Notes: generated from the sequence alone by a model not told the origin. Shown: positions 39,286 to 49,072, counted from the first letter of the stretch. The stretch is DNA of 64,000 nt from Thermodesulfovibrio sp. 3462-1 (GCF_040451425.1 NZ_CP144374.1:1-64000); one strand, 5' to 3'. A program made the numbers and translations.

Positions 39286-41111
39286 ATTTTAAAGGTTGTT
39301 CCCTTACCTACCTCACTTTCAACTTCAATAAATCCTTCGTGGCCTTTTATAATTTTATAAACAATTGAAAGCCCAAGTCCTATACTCTTGTCTCCTTTCG
39401 TGGTAAAAAAAGGTTCAAATATTCTTTTCTGAGTTGCCTCATCCATACCAATTCCAGAATCTATTACAGATAAAACTGCAAACTCTTTATCTAACAGAGA
39501 AGCAGCTTCTGTTTTTATTGTTATTGTTCCTCCTTCTGGCATGGCATCACGGGCATTGAGTATTAAGTGAGTTAAAACTTCATCAAAGGCTTGAATATCA
39601 AGCTTAACCATGAGGGGAATGCTTGATAATTCGTAAACTACATTAATATGGTCTTCAACAGTAGCATTTATCTTTGTTTTCATTGACTGAATCAGAGAAT
39701 TTAAATCAAAGACCTTCATCTCATATTTTCTTTCACTTGTAACATTTAAGATTTCTTTTGAAAGATATATCGCCCTTTTTGATGCATTAATTATCTGGTC
39801 AAAGGCATTTCTAACAAATTCCTCTGATACTTTTGGCTGAGCAATACTGGCAAATCCATGAATTATGTTGATTAAATCCTTAAATCTGTGCACTGCTTCA
39901 CCAAGAGCACGCCTTACAGATTCAAAATGGTGAAATTCTTCCATTTTTCTTTCCATTTCTCTTGTCTTAAGGATTTTTAACGAAGCAAAAGAGATGGCTC
40001 TGCTTAAATATCCTATTTCATCTGTTCTTTGAGAATATTTTTCAAGGTATATCTCTTTAAATCCAAGATAAGCTGTCTGTCCTGAAATCTCAATTATGGG
40101 ATTTATGTATTTTTTTGTAATATAAAGGAGCACGAAAAAAATAAGAACCAGAGAAGTAAAAATCTGATAAAAGAGATGAATGTATAGGCTTTTTTTAATG
40201 ACTATCTCTGGTGTCATTGTTACAAGAGAAAGTTTTCTATTTTTCATGTTCCAATTTTCTATTTTTACGAACCATTTTTGATTGTGAAAACTGATTTTAT
40301 CTTTTCCTGAATACAGGGCATGGTAGAGTAGAGGGAACTGGTCCTTATTAACTTTATAAATTTTTCCTGGCTTAGGAGTAATTTCATCAATAAAAGCTAT
40401 TAAGTACTTGTTGTCTAAGATAAGATAAAGCTTTACTTCTGGATGAAGCATCTCTTTGGCTTTATATAAAAACGAAGAGATATCCTTTATCATTAAATCA
40501 ATGCCAACAACTTCTTTTGAATTACCACACAAAAGTAAAGAAGCTGTAACTCCAGGGTTTTTTGTTGTCCTGAATTGATACTGTTCACTCCATTGAATAT
40601 CATTGCGTTCAAGTGCCTGTTTATACCAGAGTGTGTTTCGTGGATCGTAATTATCCTTAACTCGTCTTTTATTTATTATTTCTCCATCATTGTTGAGAGT
40701 ATTCCATACTACATATCCTCGGTCTTCTGCTTTTTTAATTCTGTTAAGCCATTTGTCTCTATCATTTAAAATAAGATAGCCATTTCCCTTCCCATCTCCG
40801 TAATTTATTGATGTTACATAGGGATACTTTTTCATAAAATCCATCAGAAATTTATTGGTTTTTTCAATGTCATTAAAGTTTAAAATTTTACAGCAAACAA
40901 GAGCCTGAATGTTATAAAGAAAAGTTTCAACAGGACTCATTAATTTCTCAACTTCTCCTTTAAAAAAAGATGAAACTGTTTTCATATGATGAATGAGATA
41001 TTGCTCATAAAGATGGTAAGAAACTAAATAATTGGTTATGGCAATGCCTGTAGCCAGAGCTATCATTACCAGTACAGTAAGCCACTTAATACTTAAAGTA
41101 AATTTTGCCAT
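39231..41111 (-). CDS. Membrane sensor histidine kinase with periplasmic Cache-type domain
   Basis: A 626-residue kinase: membrane segment at about 10-32, periplasmic dCache-like domain (35-305, with TSINYGDGKGNGY and DPRNTLWYKQAL), second membrane segment 311-331, a HAMP-like region, the H-box EAVHRFKDLINIIHG (phospho-acceptor His 408) and the ATPase with HLILNARDAMPEGG, DSGIGM, EPFFTTKG and GLGLSIVYKII. Cache domains usually bind small organic ligands. No response regulator is adjacent, so it is an orphan kinase. The gap 41112-41333 upstream shows no RNA or repeat. Confidence 0.92.
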   Translation of the reverse strand: MAKFTLSIKWLTVLVMIALATGIAITNYLVSYHLYEQYLIHHMKTVSSFFKGEVEKLMSPVETFLYNIQALVCCKILNFNDIEKTNKFLMDFMKKYPYVTSINYGDGKGNGYLILNDRDKWLNRIKKAEDRGYVVWNTLNNDGEIINKRRVKDNYDPRNTLWYKQALERNDIQWSEQYQFRTTKNPGVTASLLLCGNSKEVVGIDLMIKDISSFLYKAKEMLHPEVKLYLILDNKYLIAFIDEITPKPGKIYKVNKDQFPLLYHALYSGKDKISFHNQKWFVKIENWNMKNRKLSLVTMTPEIVIKKSLYIHLFYQIFTSLVLIFFVLLYITKKYINPIIEISGQTAYLGFKEIYLEKYSQRTDEIGYLSRAISFASLKILKTREMERKMEEFHHFESVRRALGEAVHRFKDLINIIHGFASIAQPKVSEEFVRNAFDQIINASKRAIYLSKEILNVTSERKYEMKVFDLNSLIQSMKTKINATVEDHINVVYELSSIPLMVKLDIQAFDEVLTHLILNARDAMPEGGTITIKTEAASLLDKEFAVLSVIDSGIGMDEATQKRIFEPFFTTKGDKSIGLGLSIVYKIIKGHEGFIEVESEVGKGTTFKIYFPLIKDVASLTASSAE

Positions 41112-41333
41112 CTTTATTAAAGTATATCTTTAAAAAATTTTTTTAGCTACTTTAAGATTGCTAATAAAAAAATTTTCAAGACTGATTCTTTCCAATTCTT
41201 AAATCTTAGTTTTTCTATGTCTTTGGTTTCACTCTCGCAGAGTTTACTTTGAGCTTAATTAAAGGGCTCAGAACATGTCACCTGCTATGACAAAATAAGA
41301 TTTAATCTTTATTGAACAGCTTTAATTAAATAA

Positions 41334-41612
41334 TTAGCACTTTACTTTATAGGCAACGCATTTGCCATTTTTATCAGGACAACATCTTTCACACCAATGT
41401 TGTCCATTTTTATCACAGCAACATACCCTTTCATAGCAACCATTTGGTTGAAGACTCCATTGAGAGCAGTTTGCCGCTTCTGCGAGAAGAGTATTTTCTG
41501 AGTTAATATTGCATGAATTAGATTGCTCAAAGGATTTTGTTGTTGATAAACCTGATGAAGCAAATGTAAACATCAGTCCGATTAAAAAAATTGCCAAAAC
41601 TAATTTTTTCAT
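41334..41612 (-). CDS. Small exported cysteine-rich protein
   Basis: A 92-residue protein with a clear signal peptide (about 1-23) and 11 cysteines, most in the C-terminal third, in which CCxDKNG occurs twice (CCCDKNGQHWC and CCPDKNGKC). The spacing suggests a disulfide-rich or metal-binding mini-domain. I do not recognise the family. It follows the composite lipoprotein gene by 15 bases with AGGAGG in the gap, so the two are cotranscribed. Confidence 0.7.
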   Translation of the reverse strand: MKKLVLAIFLIGLMFTFASSGLSTTKSFEQSNSCNINSENTLLAEAANCSQWSLQPNGCYERVCCCDKNGQHWCERCCPDKNGKCVAYKVKC

Positions 41613-41627
41613 TTTTAACCTCCTGAA

Positions 41628-43904
41628 TTATTTAATTATTAGTCTTTCCATTAAAAATTTTATCTGTCTGTCCTCTGGATTAAGTCTCAGAACCTCTTCA
41701 AATACCCTTTTTGCCTCATCTTCCATGCCCCTTTGATAATACATTAAACCAAGGGATCTTTGCAGTGTTGAATCTTTTGGAAATTTTTCCACTCCCTCTT
41801 TAAGATAATTCAAAGCCTTTTCATCTTCTCTCATCTCCTGATAGCAGATAGCAATATAATAATAAACCTCTGCAGTTGGCTGGGCTTTAAGTGCCTCTTC
41901 AAAAAGTGTTACAGCTTTTCCATAGTTTCTCTGTCTGAAGTAGTTTCCTCCTTCAATAACAAATTCTGTTGCCTTTTTCTGCCTCTCTTGCTGAGAAAGA
42001 GTTGAATAGGGATTTGCAATGGCATTTATAACTTTTCCCTCAGGAATTCTAAGATTATAGACACTGCTTACCTGAATATTTTTGAGCTTCATCTCATCAA
42101 TGTTTATCGAACCAAAGTAATTTGCCGCAATCTTTAAAATTGTTTCTGAGGAAATATTCACATTGTTATCGTAAATGTTGTTATCCTTTAAATCGCCCGA
42201 AAATTCGTTAATCTTAATACCTGTCTCATTCTGGAATATGGTGTTCATGGAAATTGCAGAAGAGGTTCTTACGAGTTCAATTCCTATTTTATTTCCTGAA
42301 ATTGTTGAATTTTTAATTGAGGCAGAGGGCATTCCTGATATTAAAATCCCTGTATCACAATCAGTTATTACTCCGTTTTCAACAAAACCACGGGCTGAAT
42401 TTAAAATCAATCCCGTATGTGCATTTTTGAGCCTGAATCCGTTTATGTTTACCTCTCCTTCTTTAACAGCTATCCCTCTCCATTTTTTATCAGTAGCTGA
42501 AATAAACTCCACAGAAGCATCCTTTGCATCTATGACAATCTTGCCTTCAACAATAAGTTCAGAATCTTCATGAAACATTATTCTTGTCTCAGGCTCAACT
42601 GTTAGTGTTAAACCTTTGGGTATTCTAAAGCTATTCTTAACAATATAAATTCCGGAAAGAACTGTATCTTTTTCAATTGTTCCTGAGATTATCTGTGGTT
42701 GTCTGGTTGTGAGAGAAGCTTTTACAGCATCCTGTATCTCCGATTCATTTCCCGCAGTATCATATGCAATGACCCTGTAGTAATAAACTTTTCCATGCTC
42801 CAATGCTCTGTCTTCAAAGAGATTAAGCTCAACCCTTGCAATTTCTTGAAATCCTGTAAGTGGTTGTTCACTTCTTAAAACTTTATAGCCTTTTAAGTCA
42901 GGGATATTTTTCAGAGCTTGCCATGAGACTTCTATTCTATCATGAAAGCCTTTAGCCCTTAATCCTGTTACCTGAGGAGGTGCTGTTGTGTCAATTGTAA
43001 TAAATCCGCTTACATCAATCCATTGAGTTTCATACCCGCCTGGTTTTCTTAATGATATAATTATGGGAACCTCTTTTACATTATCATCGGGCATAACAAC
43101 ATATTCACCAATATAAATTCCAGGCTGAGTTTCTTTCATTGGTATGCCTCTTTTAAAGTTACCAATATCAAAGCTGGCAACCATTCCTCTGTCTCCTTCT
43201 AAACCAACCTTTATGATCTTCCCTTTACCAAAGGGAGAATCCTTGGCATTTGTAATAACCTCTTTAATTACAGGTCTTTCTTCAACAATGCCAGATGGTG
43301 AAGGAATTTTTTCATTGAATTTATAGCAAAGTTCATTGAGCATTCTTACCTGTTGAATATCCCTTATGTTCATTGCTGTTGATATTGCTGTCATGACCGC
43401 ACTTAATGGAGAAAGTGGAATTCCACCCTCATGGTATCTGACAGAGTCTTTCAGTCTGAGAACCTCTTTTCCTGTCCTTGTATTTATCATCCAGACTTCA
43501 GCTTCTATGCCAAGCTGTGAGTAGGCAACTGCATAAATTTTTTTGTAGTCAGTAACTCTACCATAAATCAATCCATCGCATCCAAGAGCCTCACATATCT
43601 CCTTTGGTGGAATTTCAAGAATATTTTTGCCCTTTGATTTTTCAAGCTGAATTATTTTTTCATCAACAATGCTCAGTTCAATATCCCTGTAAGGCTTAGA
43701 GCTAAAGTGATTGTAAAAGGCTTTTCTTACCTGGTTTGCTATTCCAAGCTCTTCTGTTTTATTTTCAAAGGGAAGAATGGCAACTGTTTTTGGAAGCTCT
43801 TCCTCTGATATTTCTGTTTGATGACTCTCTTTTTTTACCTCGGGCATGGTAGCACAGGAAGCAATAAATAAAACAATAAATAAAGCAAACAAAGGCTTTT
43901 TCAT
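41628..43904 (-). CDS. Composite lipoprotein: GNA1162-like, FN3, beta-helix and TPR
   Basis: A 758-residue protein with a lipobox (FIASC, Cys 17). Next comes an N-terminal domain similar to GNA1162/DUF799 or CsgG-related lipoproteins (TVAILPFENKTEELGIA, CDGLIYGRVTDYKK), a beta segment, a fibronectin-III-like domain at about 310-390 (DRIEVSWQALKNIPDLKGYKVLRS), a right-handed beta-helix (about 410-590, repeated G-I-N-x-x-G patterns) and TPRs near the C-terminus (YYYIAICYQEMREDEKAL). It likely sits on the outer membrane as a scaffold. Domain names are by pattern. The small Cys-rich gene follows. Confidence 0.75.
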   Translation of the reverse strand: MKKPLFALFIVLFIASCATMPEVKKESHQTEISEEELPKTVAILPFENKTEELGIANQVRKAFYNHFSSKPYRDIELSIVDEKIIQLEKSKGKNILEIPPKEICEALGCDGLIYGRVTDYKKIYAVAYSQLGIEAEVWMINTRTGKEVLRLKDSVRYHEGGIPLSPLSAVMTAISTAMNIRDIQQVRMLNELCYKFNEKIPSPSGIVEERPVIKEVITNAKDSPFGKGKIIKVGLEGDRGMVASFDIGNFKRGIPMKETQPGIYIGEYVVMPDDNVKEVPIIISLRKPGGYETQWIDVSGFITIDTTAPPQVTGLRAKGFHDRIEVSWQALKNIPDLKGYKVLRSEQPLTGFQEIARVELNLFEDRALEHGKVYYYRVIAYDTAGNESEIQDAVKASLTTRQPQIISGTIEKDTVLSGIYIVKNSFRIPKGLTLTVEPETRIMFHEDSELIVEGKIVIDAKDASVEFISATDKKWRGIAVKEGEVNINGFRLKNAHTGLILNSARGFVENGVITDCDTGILISGMPSASIKNSTISGNKIGIELVRTSSAISMNTIFQNETGIKINEFSGDLKDNNIYDNNVNISSETILKIAANYFGSINIDEMKLKNIQVSSVYNLRIPEGKVINAIANPYSTLSQQERQKKATEFVIEGGNYFRQRNYGKAVTLFEEALKAQPTAEVYYYIAICYQEMREDEKALNYLKEGVEKFPKDSTLQRSLGLMYYQRGMEDEAKRVFEEVLRLNPEDRQIKFLMERLIIK

Positions 43905-44200
43905 AACATACTCCTAAGGCTTTTTTCAAATTATAATGCTTTATGACAATGATTGCAAGGTAATTTTCACATTAACTTTTGAAAGTAAATGAAGAAATAT
44001 TATGATAACCGGATCTCTTTAAACTCTACTTCTTCTGGATAACCATATACCTCTATCCCAGAGGTTAAGACAAACCCCGCATTATCTATCATGGGTGAAA
44101 TCAATAGCTTTCTGCTTACTTTTACCCCTTCCTTCTCTCTTAAGTAATTTTTGGAAGTTCGCTCTCTTGACTCCTTTACAATGTTTTGATAAACTGGAGT
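43905..44200. other. Divergent intergenic region with an orphan open frame
   Basis: The 296-base gap between the composite lipoprotein and the Crp/Fnr gene must hold both promoters. On the minus strand 44203-44000 is open for 67 codons without a good start and reads protein-like (KLLISPMIDNAGFVLTSGIE), ending at TAA. It could be the 3' end of a lost gene, or chance. No hairpin or repeat stands out. Confidence 0.3.
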
Positions 44201-44896
44201 ATGTCAAATATTGATATTCTTCAAATTTTAAAAGAAATTCCTATTTTTCAAAGTCTTTCTGATGAACATCTAACTCTCATTTCTAAGGGTTTTAAAATAT
44301 ACAGAGTAAAGAAGGGAGAAATTATCTTCTATCAATCTGATGAAAGTACTGATCTTTACATTATTCTTGATGGTGCAGTTAAAGCCTGTCTCTTAGATTC
44401 GGATGGGAAAGAACTCATTCTTAATATTTTTAAAAAAGGTGATTTCTTTGGAGAATTAAGTCTTCTTGATGGTAGACCTCGTTCAGCAACAATTATTGCT
44501 ATTGAGGATTCTGTTGTTGGAGTGCTTAAAAGAGAGCATTTTCTAAAATTACTCAAAAATAATCCTATGATTGTTATCTCTCTTCTTTCTGCTCTTGTTG
44601 AAAGAATAAGGATGACCGATGAAATGCTTGGTGCGATGGCATTTTTGGATGTTAGCAGGAGAATCATAAAATTTCTCATGAATGTTGCTGAAAAGGAAGG
44701 AGAGAAAACCAGAGATGGATTGATAAGAATCAAAAAGATCACTCATAGAGAACTTGCTTCCTGTACAGGTGCTTCAAGAGAAGCCATTACAAAGGCATTA
44801 AAGGTTTTGAAGTTTAAAGGGATATTAAAGGAAGAGGAAGGCTTTTTCCTGATATCACCACATATTGAGCCCTGTAGTTTTTATGAGGAAAAATGA
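44201..44896 (+). CDS. Crp/Fnr-family transcriptional regulator
   Basis: A 231-residue regulator with a cyclic-nucleotide-binding fold (about 10-125: KGEIIFYQSDESTDLYIILDG, GDFFGELSLLDGRPRSATI) and a C-terminal winged helix with recognition segment ITHRELASCTGASREAITKAL. The cysteines do not form an Fnr-type cluster motif, so it is Crp-like; ligand unknown. The ATG at 44201 has GGAG just upstream and is preferred to the TTG at 44186. It overlaps the next gene by 4 bases, so it may regulate the exported-protein cluster it heads. Confidence 0.92.
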   Translation: MSNIDILQILKEIPIFQSLSDEHLTLISKGFKIYRVKKGEIIFYQSDESTDLYIILDGAVKACLLDSDGKELILNIFKKGDFFGELSLLDGRPRSATIIAIEDSVVGVLKREHFLKLLKNNPMIVISLLSALVERIRMTDEMLGAMAFLDVSRRIIKFLMNVAEKEGEKTRDGLIRIKKITHRELASCTGASREAITKALKVLKFKGILKEEEGFFLISPHIEPCSFYEEK

Positions 44897-45405
44897 AAAC
44901 TTCTATCTTTATCATTTTTTTAATGATTTTTTTCACATGCTATGCTGAAGCAAAAATTCAATGCGTTGACTCTGAAGGAGATGCAGCAATTACAGGCAAT
45001 GATATTCCATCAGCAAAAGCTGAGGCAATATCAAGAGCAAAATGGAATGCCGTTGAACAGGTAGCTGGTATAAAAATAAAAGCTCAAACAGTGGTTCAAA
45101 ACTTTATCCTTGTAGATGATGCAATTGTCAAAAAAACTGAGGGAGTTATATCAAAATACAACATAAAAAAAGAATGGAAAGATAGAGATTCTTATAAAGT
45201 AATTTTAAATGTCTGTGTAGAAACCAATAAAGTAGATGATGCTGTATCAAAACTCGCCTTAAACAACTCCTTAGCTGTCTTCATTCCTGCAAAAAAAACA
45301 AAAAATGAATATCATCAATTGAGCATGAACGAAATGGAAGAGGAAAACATTCAAAATAATCATATTAACTTCAGGAACAGAACAAGCAAAAGCAATGGCA
45401 TCTAA
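44893..45405 (+). CDS. Exported LPP20/FlgT-like protein, N-terminal part (frameshifted)
   Basis: A 170-codon frame with a signal peptide (about 1-20) and an LPP20/FlgT-N-like domain: AKAEAISRAKWNAVEQVAGIKI, then a beta hairpin ending YKVILNVCVE. After NNSLAVFIPAKK the frame degrades and ends (FRNRTSKSNGI). In the +1 frame the sequence IILTSGTEQAKAMASNIEDA continues smoothly into the next frame, so this gene and the next are probably one gene of about 285 codons broken by a frameshift near 45350-45370. Confidence 0.65.
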   Translation: MKTSIFIIFLMIFFTCYAEAKIQCVDSEGDAAITGNDIPSAKAEAISRAKWNAVEQVAGIKIKAQTVVQNFILVDDAIVKKTEGVISKYNIKKEWKDRDSYKVILNVCVETNKVDDAVSKLALNNSLAVFIPAKKTKNEYHQLSMNEMEEENIQNNHINFRNRTSKSNGI

Positions 45406-45751
45406 TATAGAGGATGCTGCTATGCAGAGTCTTAAAACTCTTTCAGAAAAGTTTGTACCGATCGTTTTCGAAAAAATAACTAAATATGTAAATAGCCTTT
45501 CTAAGAAAATATTAGTTAAAGTTGAAGGTGTGTCAGATATAGATAAACATTTTGAAATAAAAGAATTACTGCAGAATATAGCATGGGTTACAGAAGTTGA
45601 AGACAGAGGTCTTGGAGAATTTATGATAAGTTATCCTGAAAATCCTGTATATCTTGCAAACAGCCTGAATCAAAAAGGCTTCACCGTTGTTAATTTTTCG
45701 CCATTTTATATTATTTTAAAGGCTGAAAACAATAGAGTAAGGGATAATTGA
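45395..45751 (+). CDS. C-terminal part of the frameshifted LPP20/FlgT-like gene
   Basis: A 118-codon frame overlapping the previous one by 11 bases. It reads DAAMQSLKTLSEKFVPIVFEKI, then ILVKVEGVSDIDKHFEIKELL, a segment resembling domains that follow FlgT/LPP20 modules in envelope proteins. It has no ribosome site of its own at the ATG 45395, and its frame is open upstream of that ATG, which supports fusion with the preceding frame. Confidence 0.55.
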   Translation: MASNIEDAAMQSLKTLSEKFVPIVFEKITKYVNSLSKKILVKVEGVSDIDKHFEIKELLQNIAWVTEVEDRGLGEFMISYPENPVYLANSLNQKGFTVVNFSPFYIILKAENNRVRDN

Positions 45752-45833
45752 AAATTGAACAGTTGCATTTTCTTGATTATCAAAAACTTGTGTTTTTTTG
45801 AAAACTCTCAGAATTAAATTGGAGGTAATAAAG

Positions 45834-46853
45834 ATGCAACAGAAAACTTTGTATAGCGTTATTTTATCCATTCTTATGGTAGCTATTTGGGGATGCGTCC
45901 CCCCAAAAGTTAGCTTGATGGAGTATACAATGTTGGATATTGATAACAAAAAGGTAACACATTTCATGCCTGATTATGCTATTCAGAAGAGAAAACCAAA
46001 AATTGCAATTCTTCCACCATCTGATAATACTCAGTTCAGAGGATGTGAGCTCTACAGCAGTGCGCAGGAGTATCTTACTCAAGCATTTGCCAATACAGGC
46101 AGTGTCGAACTCGTGGAAAGATCTCAACTAAAGGTATTGATGGAAGAGTTAAAATTTAGAGCAGGTGTTTCAGGAGATATAGATCTTCAGAAATTTGCAA
46201 AAATTGCTGAAAAAGTAGATTTCGTACTTGTTGGTTCCATATCAAAGGCGTATATTAATGTACGCTTTACTCCGGCAAGTTCATGGACAGATAAAAAAGG
46301 AAAAACCCACTATAACCCGGCATCTTGCAATGAAGAGGGTGAGATTGGATTGACACTCAGATTGATTCAATTTCCAGAAGGAAGAATTCAGAAAGCTTTT
46401 AGTATGAATGGTAGAGCAAAAAATTATAGAGGACAAGACAATTATTGCAGGGTGGAGGATCCTTGCGGACTTTTAAATAAGGCAATTGAAAAGGCTATTA
46501 ATAACTCCAGAAGTGAAATTTTTGATGTGTTTTCAGTTTATGGATATATATACAAAACAATGACAAACAGAAAAAATCCTAAAGAAAGAATCGCGTTTAT
46601 TACACTGGGGCGTTCAGATGGTTTAAAAGAAGGCTCAATAGTTGAAATTGTAGAGTTTGTAAAAGAAAGAGATCCAGTAAAAAATATTGATATAATTACA
46701 CCCAGAATAGTTGGTGAGTGCACTGTATCAGAAACGGATTTACAAAGTGACAGAAGCATTTGCATTATTGCTGAAGATTATGTAGATAAAGTTTTGACAG
46801 GTCATGCTATTAAAACAAGCGCACCAAAAGGGTTCTGGCAAAAATTAAGATAA
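45834..46853 (+). CDS. CsgG-like lipoprotein
   Basis: A 339-residue lipoprotein (lipobox AIWGC) with a CsgG-type domain: KIAILPPSDNTQF, LTQAFANTGSVELVERSQLKVLMEEL and KIAEKVDFVLVGSISKAYI, followed by a C-terminal beta-rich domain (RIAFITLGRSDGLKEGSIVEIVE). CsgG itself is the curli secretion pore, but many relatives are envelope lipoproteins of unknown role. The ATG at 45834 lies behind GGAGG and is preferred to one at 45798. Confidence 0.82.
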   Translation: MQQKTLYSVILSILMVAIWGCVPPKVSLMEYTMLDIDNKKVTHFMPDYAIQKRKPKIAILPPSDNTQFRGCELYSSAQEYLTQAFANTGSVELVERSQLKVLMEELKFRAGVSGDIDLQKFAKIAEKVDFVLVGSISKAYINVRFTPASSWTDKKGKTHYNPASCNEEGEIGLTLRLIQFPEGRIQKAFSMNGRAKNYRGQDNYCRVEDPCGLLNKAIEKAINNSRSEIFDVFSVYGYIYKTMTNRKNPKERIAFITLGRSDGLKEGSIVEIVEFVKERDPVKNIDIITPRIVGECTVSETDLQSDRSICIIAEDYVDKVLTGHAIKTSAPKGFWQKLR

Positions 46854-46928
46854 AAAATGTGAAAATTACCTTTACATATATTTTTTTTACTGATATTATC
46901 TGATTAGAAAAGCAAAGGAGGTTTTGGT

Positions 46929-48137
46929 ATGAAATATTTAAAAATTTTAGTTTTCCTATCTATTATTGTCATAGCTATCTATGGATGTGCTCCAAAGGAA
47001 GTCTCAAAATGCACTCTTCCTGAAGACAATCCAGAATACCATTATCTCATTGGAATGAAAGCTCTGGAAGATGGGAAAATTGAGCTTGCAATTGAGAAGT
47101 TTGAGAGAGCCATTTACTGCGATGAAAACTTCTCAAAGGCTTATTCAGGGCTTGCTATTGCAAAGTCTGAAAAAGTTAAGAAAATTCAGGATCCTGAAAT
47201 TAAAAAAATTGAAATTGAAAGAATTAACAAAGACCTGAAAACTGCCAAAAAGAAAGCAGAGACTCCTCAGCAAGAGTTTGACTACTACATGGCAAAAATA
47301 AGAAGTTTAACCAATCTCAAAACAAACTCACTTGAGGAAACTGAAAAAGCCTATTTCAATGTACTGAACATTAAAGTTGATGATGCTCAACTTACTTATT
47401 ATCAAGGTAAAGAAGCAGCCCATTATTTTATGGGGCTTGCATATTTTGATGCACTTGATTTTGAAAAAGCAAAGGACAAATTCAGAGCTGTTTTGAACTC
47501 AAAGATAGATGGAAAATGGAATGAAAAAGCTGACAGAGCCTGGAAAAAAACTGATAAAATCATCCGTGCAATGGCTGGAATAACAGTTGGCGATGCTGGC
47601 AAAAAAATCGCAGTCAAAGATTCAATAACAAGAGCTGAACTTGTAGCTTTGCTTATCAATGAACTTAAAATTGACAGGGTTTTTTCTGGCAAAATTCCGA
47701 TTCAAAGTGAGATTAAACAGATAAAGCCAGAATTTATACCTGCTGACATCATCAACAATCCATTTAAACAGGAGATACTAACAATACTCAAATGGAAAAT
47801 TAGAGGACTTGAACCAAAATATGATGAAACAGTAAAGGCATATCTTTTTAAACCAGATGAAATTGTAAAAAGAGGTGAAATGGCTTTGATACTTGAAGAT
47901 GTATTGATTAAGCTTACAGGTGATGAAAAAATTGCAACCGCATTTTTCGGGCATGAAAAATCTCCATTCCCGGATATAAGACCAACATCTCCAATTTACA
48001 ATGCTGTTATGAACATGACAACAAGGGGGATTATGGAGCCAGAGCTTTCAGGAGAATTTGATCCTGAAAAACCAGTTGATGGAGCAGAGGCAATTCTTGC
48101 AATAAGAATGTTAAAACAAAAAATAAACATTTATTAG
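46929..48137 (+). CDS. Lipoprotein with TPR and S-layer-homology-like repeats
   Basis: A 402-residue lipoprotein (lipobox AIYGC). TPR-like helices (YLIGMKALEDGKIELAIEKF, AHYFMGLAYFDALDFEKAK) are followed by two SLH-like segments (DSITRAELVALLINEL; IVKRGEMALILEDVL) and FPDIRPTSPIYNAVMNM with TTRGIM. SLH modules commonly bind cell-wall polymer or outer-membrane partners. GGAGG precedes the ATG; the next gene is 9 bases away. Confidence 0.78.
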   Translation: MKYLKILVFLSIIVIAIYGCAPKEVSKCTLPEDNPEYHYLIGMKALEDGKIELAIEKFERAIYCDENFSKAYSGLAIAKSEKVKKIQDPEIKKIEIERINKDLKTAKKKAETPQQEFDYYMAKIRSLTNLKTNSLEETEKAYFNVLNIKVDDAQLTYYQGKEAAHYFMGLAYFDALDFEKAKDKFRAVLNSKIDGKWNEKADRAWKKTDKIIRAMAGITVGDAGKKIAVKDSITRAELVALLINELKIDRVFSGKIPIQSEIKQIKPEFIPADIINNPFKQEILTILKWKIRGLEPKYDETVKAYLFKPDEIVKRGEMALILEDVLIKLTGDEKIATAFFGHEKSPFPDIRPTSPIYNAVMNMTTRGIMEPELSGEFDPEKPVDGAEAILAIRMLKQKINIY

Positions 48138-48146
48138 GAGGGCAAA

Positions 48147-49055
48147 ATGAAAAAACTATCAGTTATTGTCTTATTATTGTTTTTATTGATAGGAGTGGGC
48201 ATTGCTCAGCAGGATACTGATAAGGTCTCATCAACATTTGAAAAGGCAAATGAATGGCTTCAGAAAAACAATCTTACTCTTACCACTTCACCTGAACAGG
48301 CATTTATCAATGATTACATTCTTGTTGCAGCTGAGGGACTCCCATCACCAACTGCAAAAACACCTGCTCAGAGAAGGCTTACTGCAGAAAGAGCTGCCAC
48401 TACCCTTGCTTATCGCCAGCTTGCAGAGATAATTGAAGGAGTTGCAGTTGTTGGAGACACAATGGTCAAAGATGCAGAGCTTCAGTATGATGTTGTAAGA
48501 ACAGCGGTTACAGGCTTTGTAAAGGGTGCTCAGATTGTGCATAAAGAATGGGATCCTCAGCAAGAAGTTGCACTTGTTATTGTAAAAGTGGGAATGACAG
48601 GTCCAAAAGGATTTGGTTCTCTCATGTATGAAAAAATTCTCGGAGATCCTAAGATCAAAAAAGAAATAATCGAACCTCAACCTCAATTTAAACCAAAGCC
48701 TATTAAACTTGAAGAAAGATATGATGGACTTATAATTGATGCCAGAGAGGTTAACTTCAGACCAGCTCTTATAAACAGAATATTTACTCAAAAGGGTGAT
48801 CTTCTTTATGACCCTTCAAAAATAAGTCAAAAAGTGCTTGTTGAGCAGGGCTGCGGTGAATACACCAATAGCATTGAAAAGGCAATGGCAGCTCTGGAAA
48901 AAAGAGGAGTAAAAAATCCTCTAATAGTAAAAGCCTCTGGTACAGTAACTCCTTCTGATGTTCAGGTTTCAGATGAAGATGCTGTAAAAATTTATTCGGC
49001 AAATCAGAAGGCAAACTTCTTTGCCAGTGCAAAAGTTGCCTTTGTGTTGAAATAA
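48147..49055 (+). CDS. Exported LPP20-family protein
   Basis: A 302-residue protein with a signal peptide (about 1-20) and an LPP20-like domain: RRLTAERAATTLAYRQLAEIIEG, AELQYDVVRTAVTGFVKGAQI and VALVIVKVGMTG. A C-terminal region repeats the envelope-lipoprotein style (DGLIIDAREVNFRPALINRIF), seen in other LPP20/FlgT-related proteins. Function unknown. Cotranscribed with its neighbours. Confidence 0.8.
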   Translation: MKKLSVIVLLLFLLIGVGIAQQDTDKVSSTFEKANEWLQKNNLTLTTSPEQAFINDYILVAAEGLPSPTAKTPAQRRLTAERAATTLAYRQLAEIIEGVAVVGDTMVKDAELQYDVVRTAVTGFVKGAQIVHKEWDPQQEVALVIVKVGMTGPKGFGSLMYEKILGDPKIKKEIIEPQPQFKPKPIKLEERYDGLIIDAREVNFRPALINRIFTQKGDLLYDPSKISQKVLVEQGCGEYTNSIEKAMAALEKRGVKNPLIVKASGTVTPSDVQVSDEDAVKIYSANQKANFFASAKVAFVLK

Positions 49056-49072
49056 GTTAAAAGGGAGGCATC

